Positions 57,193 to 64,000 of a stretch of DNA of 64,000 nt are shown here, piece by piece; position 1 is the stretch's first letter; each line of letters begins with the position of its first letter. Below the pieces are notes generated by a model, which worked only from the letters and a program-made list of their open reading frames with translations, searched no databases and was not told where the DNA came from. The translations under genes and the position numbers were made by a program. Source of the stretch: Opitutus sp. GAS368. Its GTDB lineage: Bacteria > Verrucomicrobiota > Verrucomicrobiia > Opitutales > Opitutaceae. The DNA lies in assembly GCA_945869845.1 (NCBI GenBank), contig CAMBRG010000002.1:1-64000 (forward strand). The letters are read 5' to 3'.

Positions 57193-57570
57193 ATGGGCGT
57201 AATCCTCGGCGGGTGGCGGGTGGGTTGGGTGCTGGTGTTGGCGTGCGGCGCTTCGGCTGCGCCCGCCCCGGAGGAAGCGGAGTTGATCAGGCTGACGCGC
57301 GAGTTTGAGCGAGCGCTTGAAGGCGCCGGAGAGGCGGCGGCGTTGGGCCGGGTGTTGCACCCGGATTACATCGAGCGGCGTTATGTGCTCACGTGGACCA
57401 CGGGCTAAGCGGATCCGTTTCGTTTCAACACGATGCAATTTGAGGCCGGCGTGAAGCTCTTGGAGCTACCGCCGATGGGGTGGTATCGCTACGGTTACAA
57501 TCGCGACCTCACCGACTACTACCGACGCGATCACAGCTTCGGCCGGATGCTCTCGTTTTGGAGCTTCTGA
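57193..57570 (+). pseudogene. Disrupted DUF4440/NTF2-like ORF with in-frame TAA
   Basis: MGVILGGWRVGWVLVLACGASAAPAPEEAELIRLTREFERALEGAGEAAALGRVLHPDYIERRYVLTWTTG*ADPFRFNTMQFEAGVKLLELPPMGWYRYGYNRDLTDYYRRDHSFGRMLSFWSF*. Confidence 0.6.
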
Positions 57571-57590
57571 GTCCGACCGCCAGCCGGCGT

Positions 57591-58148
57591 TCAGGCGAGT
57601 CTGCGTTCCCGGGCCACGAACCAAAGGGGCTCATGGTCGTCGTCGAGCACGGGCGTGATCTCGATTTCGGCGACGTAGGCGGTGCCGTTTTTGTGGTAGT
57701 TGACCAAGGTTTCGCAAATGGACCGGCGCTCGGTGAGGGCGTTGCGGATACGCTGCACGGCGGCCGGATCGGTTTTGGGGCCTTGGAGCACCTGGCCGGG
57801 TTTCCGGCCGGCGAGTTCGGGGAGGGAGAAGCCGCACATCGCGCTGAAAGCGGGATTGAGCCATTCCACGCGGCCTTGCGGATCGGTGACGACCATGGCG
57901 GCTGCTGGGTCGGGTGCGGGGTGGGTCTCGAGGGTCGACAGGATTCGGGTCTTGAGATCGGACGGAAGGGCGGCGGTCGGGCGCGGGTCGGTGAGGGCCA
58001 GAGCGGCCGCGACTTGGCTCAGGTCGGCGACCTCGGCGCGGAGTTCCGGTTGAAATTCGAGCACCAGTTCAAATACGTCCCGCTCGGCCGCCGGCATCGT
58101 GCCTGCCACATAAAGCGAGGCGCGGGTGGTGAGAAGTTCGGAGAGCAT
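57591..58148 (-). CDS. PAS/LOV-like domain protein with anti-sigma-factor-like N-terminus
   Basis: AGTMPAAERDVFELVLEFQPELRAEV N-term; NPAFSAMCGFSLPELAGRKPGQVLQGPKTDPAAVQRIRNAL PAS core. Confidence 0.75.
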   Translation of the reverse strand: MLSELLTTRASLYVAGTMPAAERDVFELVLEFQPELRAEVADLSQVAAALALTDPRPTAALPSDLKTRILSTLETHPAPDPAAAMVVTDPQGRVEWLNPAFSAMCGFSLPELAGRKPGQVLQGPKTDPAAVQRIRNALTERRSICETLVNYHKNGTAYVAEIEITPVLDDDHEPLWFVARERRLA

Positions 58149-58178
58149 CCCGTAAAGAAGGCAGAAAATTTGTCCACG

Positions 58179-59105
58179 TCAAATCCCCGGCACCCGAGAG
58201 CGGGCGGCGGGCGGCAGTTCAATGCCGCCGAGGGTGGCGTAGAGTTTGATCACGGCGCTATCGTCTTCGCCGCCGTGGCCGGCGGCGGCGGTGTCGAGGT
58301 AGAGTTGATGGGCGGCGGTCGCGAGCGGAAGGGGGAAGCCGAGTTGCCGCGCGGCCGCGAGTACGATGCCGAGATCTTTGACGAAGACGTTGACCGCCGA
58401 AAGAGGCGTATAGTCGCCGGCGAGGATGTGGGGCACGCGGTTGGCAAACATCCAACTCGAGCCGGCGGAACTGCAGATCACTTCGTAGAGCCGTTGTGGA
58501 TCGGCGCCGGCGCGGATGCCGAGGGCGAGGGCCTCGCAAGCGGCGGCGATGTGGATGCCGGCGAGGTGCTGGTTGACCATCTTGACGGTGGAGCCGATGC
58601 CCGCGCGATCGCCGAGGCGAAAGACTTTGCCGGCGACGGCGTCGAGTAATCCGCCGGCGGCGGTGAAGGCGGCGGGACGCCCCGAGGCCATGACGGTCAT
58701 TTCCCCGGCAGCGGCTTTGACGGCGCCGCCGGAGACCGGGGCGTCGATCAGCCACAGGCCGGCCGCCTCGAGCCGGGATTCCCAGTGTGGTGGTAACGCG
58801 GGATCAACGGTGGCGGAGGCAAACACGACGGAACCGGGCTTTAAGTGGGCAGCGAGGCCGGCGGCGCCGAAGAGCACGGCTTCGGATTGGACGGCGTTGA
58901 CGACGAGGAGCTGCACGGCGTCGCACACGCCCGCGAGTTCCGCCACACTGTCGGCGATGCGCCCGCCGGCGGCGGCCACGGTCGCGCAGGCCGCGGGATT
59001 AAGATCGAAGCCCCAGGTGGGCACGCCGCGTCGGAGCGCCGAAAGGGCGGCACCGCGTCCCATTGAGCCGAGTCCGATGATGCCGAGAGTGGTGGGAATG
59101 GGCAT
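58179..59105 (-). CDS. Beta-hydroxyacid dehydrogenase family (L-threonate dehydrogenase-like)
   Basis: LGIIGLGSMGRGAA, DAPVSGGAVKAAAGEMTVM, GSTVKMVNQHLAG, FVKDLGIVL. Confidence 0.87.
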   Translation of the reverse strand: MPIPTTLGIIGLGSMGRGAALSALRRGVPTWGFDLNPAACATVAAAGGRIADSVAELAGVCDAVQLLVVNAVQSEAVLFGAAGLAAHLKPGSVVFASATVDPALPPHWESRLEAAGLWLIDAPVSGGAVKAAAGEMTVMASGRPAAFTAAGGLLDAVAGKVFRLGDRAGIGSTVKMVNQHLAGIHIAAACEALALGIRAGADPQRLYEVICSSAGSSWMFANRVPHILAGDYTPLSAVNVFVKDLGIVLAAARQLGFPLPLATAAHQLYLDTAAAGHGGEDDSAVIKLYATLGGIELPPAARSRVPGI

Positions 59106-59248
59106 AAAAGAAAAAAGGGTGCGGAAATCGATGCCGAACGAATGGCCTCAGCGAACGCGCCGGAAGAAATCGGTCAACGGGCGAAAACTCCAAGCTCGCG
59201 CCGGCCCCCGGCCCTTCTTCAGCTAAGGGAAGGATCGTACCCCCACCT

Positions 59249-60805
59249 ATGAAACACCTCCTCGTTGCTTGCTGGTTTGCTCTCACCGCGATCGTGCGTG
59301 CCGCTACGCCGACGACCGCCCCCAACATCGTCTTCATTTTCTCCGACGACCACGCGTATCAGGCGATCAGCGCTTACGGTGATGGGCGGAAGCTGATCGA
59401 AACGCCCAACATCGATCGCCTCGCGAAACAGGGCATGCGCCTCGACCGCTGTCTCGTCACGAACTCCATCTGCGGTCCATCGCGCGCGACGATTCTCACG
59501 GGAAAATACAACCATCTGAACGGCTTCGTGAATAATTCGAACTCCACGTTCGACGGCACGCAGGTCACCTTTCCCAAGCTCCTGCAAAAGGCCGGCTACC
59601 AGACGGCGATCGTCGGCAAGTGGCACCTCGGCTCCGATCCGACCGGATTCGATTTTTGGCAGATCCTCCCGGCCCAAGGAATCTATTATAATCCGCCCAT
59701 GATCAAAATGGGCCAACGGGTGACCGTGCCCGGTTACGTCACGGATATCGTCGGCGATGTTTCGATCGACTGGCTCAAGCAGCGCGACAAGACGAAACCG
59801 TTTTTGCTCATGAGCCAGCACAAGGCGCCGCATCGCGAGTGGGCGCCGGCCCTCCGGCATCTCGGTTTCGACGGCGACCGGGTCTATCCCGAGCCGGCGA
59901 CGCTGTTTGACGATTACGCCGGGCGCGGCATCGCCGTCCGCGATCAGGACATGACGCTCGAGAAAACGTTTACCGACCGCGACGCCAAGCTCGCGGTGCC
60001 GCCCGGCCTGACCGCCGAGCAACGGGTGGCATGGGACGCCTACTACGAACCGCGCAATGCGAAGTTCCGCGCCGCCAATCTCACGGGCAAGGACCTCGTG
60101 CGCTGGCGCTATCAACGCTACATGCACGACTACCTCGCGACGGTGAAGGCCGTCGACGAAAACGTCGGTCGGCTGCTCGATTATTTGGAAAAGGAAGGTC
60201 TCATGGAGAACACGATTGTCGTCTATTCGAGCGACCAGGGATTCTTCCTCGGCGAGCACGGTTGGTTCGACAAGCGGTGGATCTTTGAAGAATCGGTGCG
60301 CACGCCGCTGATCGTGCGTTGGCCGGGTGTGACCAAGGCCGGATCGGCGAGCCCGGCGCTCGTCTCCAATCTCGATTTCGCGCAGACCTTTCTCGACGCG
60401 GCGGGCCTGCCGTCGCCCACGGAGATGCAGGGCCGCAGCCTGCGGCCGATCTTGGCGGGGAAGGCGCCGGCGGACTGGCGCACGGCGTTCTACTACCAGT
60501 ATTTTGAATATCCCGCACCGCACCGGGTGCGACCGCACTACGGCGTGATCACCGACCGCTATAAACTGGTGCGATATTTCGGCACCGGCGAAGACTACAC
60601 GGAGCTCTACGACCGGGAGAAGGACCCGAACGAAATGAAGAGCATGTGGGGCGATCCGGCCTATGCGGCGACGACGGCGGACTTGGAAAAGCAACTCGCG
60701 CGGCTGCGCACCGAGCTGAAGGTCCCCGAGACCGTGCCCGCGAGGTGGCTGGGGAATGCAGGAGCGGGTGGCGGTAAGAAGAAGGCGGCGCCGACGGCAC
60801 CGTGA
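59249..60805 (+). CDS. Sulfatase
   Basis: [52 protein letters not shown]. Confidence 0.93.
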   Translation: MKHLLVACWFALTAIVRAATPTTAPNIVFIFSDDHAYQAISAYGDGRKLIETPNIDRLAKQGMRLDRCLVTNSICGPSRATILTGKYNHLNGFVNNSNSTFDGTQVTFPKLLQKAGYQTAIVGKWHLGSDPTGFDFWQILPAQGIYYNPPMIKMGQRVTVPGYVTDIVGDVSIDWLKQRDKTKPFLLMSQHKAPHREWAPALRHLGFDGDRVYPEPATLFDDYAGRGIAVRDQDMTLEKTFTDRDAKLAVPPGLTAEQRVAWDAYYEPRNAKFRAANLTGKDLVRWRYQRYMHDYLATVKAVDENVGRLLDYLEKEGLMENTIVVYSSDQGFFLGEHGWFDKRWIFEESVRTPLIVRWPGVTKAGSASPALVSNLDFAQTFLDAAGLPSPTEMQGRSLRPILAGKAPADWRTAFYYQYFEYPAPHRVRPHYGVITDRYKLVRYFGTGEDYTELYDREKDPNEMKSMWGDPAYAATTADLEKQLARLRTELKVPETVPARWLGNAGAGGGKKKAAPTAP

Positions 60806-60845
60806 GCCGGTGGCGGCGTTTCATCCGCTTCGGCTCAATCTTCCG

Positions 60846-61031
60846 ATGATAACGCCCCTCGGTTCGGCCCGCGTTTGGATTTCCGTCTCGCTCTTCGGCC
60901 TCGCGCAGGCCCTGCGCCTGCAAAACAAAAATCCGGCGGAGGCGGCGGATTTGGAAGCGCGGTTTAAGCGCGTCTGGGCCAAGGCCGATGTGACGCTGAC
61001 GTCGTCATGCTTTTGCCTGCCGGGGACGTGA
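60846..61031 (+). pseudogene. Possible C-terminal remnant of a TPR-type protein
   Basis: MITPLGSARVWISVSLFGLAQALRLQNKNPAEAADLEARFKRVWAKADVTLTSSCF, resembling tails of TPR proteins; no body present. Confidence 0.35.
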
Positions 61032-61087
61032 GGCGGGTGTGGAATTCGGCCGAAGCCGATCCGTCTTTAGCCGTGAAAGTGTTTCAG

Positions 61088-61150
61088 CTGTAGAACCGAC
61101 CGCTGGTCGGTTGCTCGTGGTTTTTGCCCGACCAGCGGTCGGGCCTACAG
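61088..61150. repeat. REP-like inverted pair, family B
   Basis: CTGTAGAACCGACCGCTGGTCGG...CCCGACCAGCGGTCGGGCCTACAG. Confidence 0.85.
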
Positions 61151-61307
61151 CGGAACGGATCAGCGCTCGAAGCTTGCGCTGTAGGCGACGACGTTGCGGC
61201 CGTTGATTTTGATGCGAATGTCGTCGTGCTTTTGCCTGCCGGGGACGTGAGGCAGGGGTGTGGAGTTCGGCGAGGCCGATACTTCTTCAGCCGTGAAATG
61301 GTCTCAG

Positions 61308-61370
61308 CTGTAGAACCGACCGCTGGTCGGTTGCTCGTGGTTTTTGCCCGACCAGCGGTCGGGCCTACAG
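61308..61370. repeat. REP-like inverted pair, family B (duplicate)
   Basis: Identical to 61088-61150. Confidence 0.85.
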
Positions 61371-61379
61371 CGGAACGGA

Positions 61380-62876
61380 TCAGCGCTCAAAGACTGCGCT
61401 GTAGGCGACGACGTTGCGGCCGGTGATTTTGATGCGAATGTTTTTGCCCTTGAGCGCATCGAGATTGGGTTGGGTTTTCCAGGCGATCTCGCGGCGCAGA
61501 TGGTCGCCGGTGACGGGGGTGCAGTCAGCGGTGGTGTAGCCGGGATACTCGCCGCCGTAGCCGGGACGTTTGATCGCGACGGTGACTTCGCCGGCACAGA
61601 TGAAATTTAAAAACAACCGGCCACCCGGGCAGACGAAGGGCAACGTCGCAAAGAAGCCGTCGTGCTCGGTCTGCTGGCCCACGAGACGGTTCTTGCGGAA
61701 CGTGGCGAAGGCGAGCGCTGGCCTTTGCGCGGGGTTGCCTCCGGTGTCGGCCGCGTCGTGACGGTCGGCGGAGGCGTAGTAATAATAGCGGTGCTCGTCG
61801 CCGACGGGAATGGGCTCGGCGAGTCCGACGTAGGCGCCGCCGCTGTCGTAGGTTCCCGGTGCTCCGGGCTGGAGAAGGTGGGGGCGTGAGGGCATGCGTT
61901 GCCAGTGGTGATTATCACCGCTCTCGATCAGTTCGACCCAGGTGGTCTGGGTGGTGAGATCGTAGAGATTGAGAAAGCCAAGGGTGCGGCCGCAGAGCGT
62001 GAAAGCGGACTGGTTATAGAAATGGGTGCCGGCGTGGTCGCCGTGGTCGGGCGTGAAAATCCACTGCGGCTCGCTCCAGGTTTTGAAATCGTCGCTGTGG
62101 GCGAGCATGCGGCTGCGGTGGTTGCCCTGGCGGTCCTTGAGAAAGGCGTAGTAGCGGCCGGTCCGGCGGTCCTGCCAGAGACACGAGGCGTCCTGCGAGG
62201 GGAGGACGGTGCCGGTGAACGTCCAGCGCAGGCCATCGGGTGACACAAAGAGGCCGCAGCCGTTGAGGTCGGCGTCCCGGGTATCGATGTGAAACATCAT
62301 CAGCTTGAAGCGGCGCTGCGGATCGGGGTCGTGCGAGTCCTCGATGACGGAGGGGGCGTCGTTGTAGTAAGAGGTCCAAGTGAGAATGATGTTGTTGCCC
62401 GGAAACTCCTTTTGGAAAAACAAGTCGAGGGCGGGGCGGCGCCAAGTGAGGCCGTCGTCGGACTCGGCGTAGCAGACGACGCAGTGGTTTTTTCCTTGCA
62501 TGGAATTGTCGACGAGGACGGCGTCGGCTTGGGCCCCGGGAAAATCGGTGCTGTAGAAAAAACGAAATTTCCCGTCGCGCGGCGAGCGGAGGACGCTGCC
62601 CCAGCAGACGCCGGCTTTCTCCCACAGCATTTCGGCCCGCAGCACCGGATTCTGCGCCGGTTTGCGGAGCGGCTCGTAGCGATCGTAACAGTTTTTCTTT
62701 TCGGTTATGAAACCGGGGCTGAAGAGGATTTCCCGAAGGATGTCGGAGTTGGGCGCGGGTGGCGGTGGATGAACGCTGGCGCCGGCGTTGGCGGCCGTGA
62801 GAGGGCGGTTCGCCAGCGGGAGCGTGGCTGCAAGCAGCGAGGTACTCCGAATAAAGGTGCGGCGAGAGGTATTCAT
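61380..62876 (-). CDS. Secreted beta-propeller glycosidase-like protein
   Basis: MNTSRRTFIRSTSLLAA Tat-like start; repeated SPDGLRWTF, ESDDGLTW, SDDFKTWSEP blades as in GH32/GH43-type propellers. Confidence 0.65.
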   Translation of the reverse strand: MNTSRRTFIRSTSLLAATLPLANRPLTAANAGASVHPPPPAPNSDILREILFSPGFITEKKNCYDRYEPLRKPAQNPVLRAEMLWEKAGVCWGSVLRSPRDGKFRFFYSTDFPGAQADAVLVDNSMQGKNHCVVCYAESDDGLTWRRPALDLFFQKEFPGNNIILTWTSYYNDAPSVIEDSHDPDPQRRFKLMMFHIDTRDADLNGCGLFVSPDGLRWTFTGTVLPSQDASCLWQDRRTGRYYAFLKDRQGNHRSRMLAHSDDFKTWSEPQWIFTPDHGDHAGTHFYNQSAFTLCGRTLGFLNLYDLTTQTTWVELIESGDNHHWQRMPSRPHLLQPGAPGTYDSGGAYVGLAEPIPVGDEHRYYYYASADRHDAADTGGNPAQRPALAFATFRKNRLVGQQTEHDGFFATLPFVCPGGRLFLNFICAGEVTVAIKRPGYGGEYPGYTTADCTPVTGDHLRREIAWKTQPNLDALKGKNIRIKITGRNVVAYSAVFER

Positions 62877-63002
62877 AGGCGGGGCGGGGGAAGGAGGCGA
62901 CGAGCTGCGGGTCGAAGCGAAAGGGGGATTCGTCTTAAGCCGCATCTCTTCAAGTTCCATCAGTCAGCCCAATCGACAGTGCGCCGATCGTTAGCTTCAG
63001 AC

Positions 63003-63320
63003 CTATAATTCTAGGGCGAAGCTGAGCGCCGATTTGATTTGGGCGAGTTGACTTGAAGTGACGGTGCCCAGTGGGCGGATCAAACGTTCGTGGCCAACTG
63101 ACATCAGGCCTTGGACATTGGCCCATGATTCTTAGGTGAGGAAACGTGGTTTGCCGAGTGAGACCTCGTAGTCCGAGCCGCGATTCTCCGTGGTCAAAAG
63201 CACGAGCAGCGCAAGGGCACGGGGACTGTCGAGATCGTAGCGGGAAACGACCACGGCGGGACGGACCTTGGCGGCCAGCCCAAGGTCCACGAGATAGATT
63301 TCGCCCGGTTTGGGGGTCAC
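63003..63320 (-). pseudogene. PemK/MazF-type toxin gene interrupted by an in-frame TAA
   Basis: GTG start overlapping antitoxin stop: VTPKPGEIYLVDLGLAAKVRPAVVVSRYDLDSPRALALLVLLTTENRGSDYEVSLGKPRFLT*ESWANVQGLMSVGHERLIRPLGTVTSSQLAQIKSALSFALEL*. Confidence 0.85.
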
Positions 63321-63565
63321 GGCTTCGCGAGGTGGGAGTAATCTTCTTGGTCGAGTTGATCCCAAACCTGCGCCGTGTGCTCGATAGGAACGGCAACCGT
63401 TCGGTCGTGCCCGAGTGAGAGCGTAAACGGGATCGCTTTGCGCAACTCGATTTGAGCGTAAAACATGTTGATGGCTTGATCGGGGCTGACCCCGAGCTTG
63501 GCGATGATCGCTTCGGCTTTGCGGCGCGGATCAATGCGGGTGCGGATGATGGCGGCCTGCGACAT
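63317..63565 (-). CDS. RelB/DinJ-type antitoxin
   Basis: MSQAAIIRTRIDPRRKAEAIIAKLGVSPDQAINMFYAQIELRKAIPF. Confidence 0.85.
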   Translation of the reverse strand: MSQAAIIRTRIDPRRKAEAIIAKLGVSPDQAINMFYAQIELRKAIPFTLSLGHDRTVAVPIEHTAQVWDQLDQEDYSHLAKP

Positions 63566-63765
63566 GGATTTACGAAGGCTCTGTTTGTGCCCGAGTGCAA
63601 GAATGAGGTGGGAAGGATTTGTTGACGGGATGTCTTCGATGCTGCGCGGCGGAGCGTGCTTCTCGGCGCGGAGCGGAAGCAAGACACGGTCGCCTGATTT
63701 GTGAACCAGAGACTTTTTTTGGCGCGTCCAAAACACTCCGCCCTCGGGCTGGGCCGGACGCAGAC

Positions 63766-63790
63766 CGCGACGAGGGCGTCGCGTCTCCAG
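63766..63790. repeat. REP-like palindrome, family C
   Basis: CGCGACGAGGGCGTCGCGTCTCCAG, same core as 31293-31316. Confidence 0.65.
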
Positions 63791-63848
63791 AGCGGTGAAA
63801 CAAAAATAAAAAGCTCTGATCCGCGAACTGAGGCAGTGCGCCACTTCC

Positions 63849-64000
63849 TTGACCCGGCCAAGTGCGGGCGCGATCACTGTCGGCTTGTCATCGGCCGAAC
63901 GCATCAAACAGGGCTACGAGCGGTTTCCTTATCCGGGGAGCGACGTGGCGGCGCTCAGCCAGCGCGGCGGCTCGATGCCGGCGCTGCGGTGGATGCTCGG
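63849..64000 (+). CDS. 5' part of a CDS truncated by the window end; possibly a methyltransferase
   Basis: Open frame TRPSAGAITVGLSSAERIKQGYERFPYPGSDVAALSQRGGSMPALRWMLG; start uncertain. Confidence 0.3.
   Translation, partial: MTRPSAGAITVGLSSAERIKQGYERFPYPGSDVAALSQRGGSMPALRWML

Larger units (their letters stand above)
61002..61440. repeat. Tandem duplication of a ~220-bp unit including a REP-like pair and the 3' end of the downstream minus-strand gene
   Basis: 61002-61220 and 61221-61440 align throughout (offset 219-220). Confidence 0.9.

Noticed and set aside
56232-57308. 358-aa plus-strand ORF opposite the EEP phosphatase
   Set aside because: Shadow ORF; the minus strand has the full catalytic motif set.
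37361-63320. Stop-codon readthrough or genetic code reassignment explaining the in-frame stops
   Set aside because: Both TAA and TAG are involved, the affected genes are TA or truncated accessory genes, and intact genes here use all stops normally; pseudogenisation is simpler.

Overview
High-GC (about 65-70%) bacterial chromosome segment. Gene content points to the PVC group, most likely Verrucomicrobia/Opitutaceae (inferred from families such as DUF1552, DUF1592/PSD1-type cytochromes, PVC-type CxxCH proteins, sulfatases and large TonB receptors; not confirmed by search). About 40 CDS are supportable: DAHP synthase, YgfZ-like, galactokinase, an IMPase-like protein, regulators (AraC, LacI), a DUF1552 + DUF1592 + TonB receptor block, threonine dehydratase, M20 amidohydrolase, GGT, rhamnogalacturonan acetylesterase, MFS transporter, AAA/DUF4143 ATPase, vapBC, Gfo/Idh + ceramidase-like + CxxCH block, four sulfatases, two enolase-superfamily genes, iolB, and SDRs. 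No rRNA, tRNA, CRISPR array or prophage was recognised. The most interesting signals lie between genes: (1) four tandem 23-bp repeats running into the start codon of the AAA/DUF4143 gene; (2) a two-hairpin leader with terminator features upstream of DAHP synthase, in a divergent intergenic region; (3) two long inverted-arm elements with exact 10-bp internal periodicity but different core sequences (CGCTAATC and CACGGATG); (4) several families of REP-like palindromes, two of them tandemly duplicated, one duplication including a gene 3' end; (5) a dispersed ~104-bp intergenic repeat; (6) a low-GC insert flanked by a duplicated fragment of the iolB 5' end; (7) four decayed genes found by reading through in-frame stops (MazF-like, PSD1 cytochrome, DUF4440-like, HigBA remnant). 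No complete new defence or biosynthetic system was identified with confidence.
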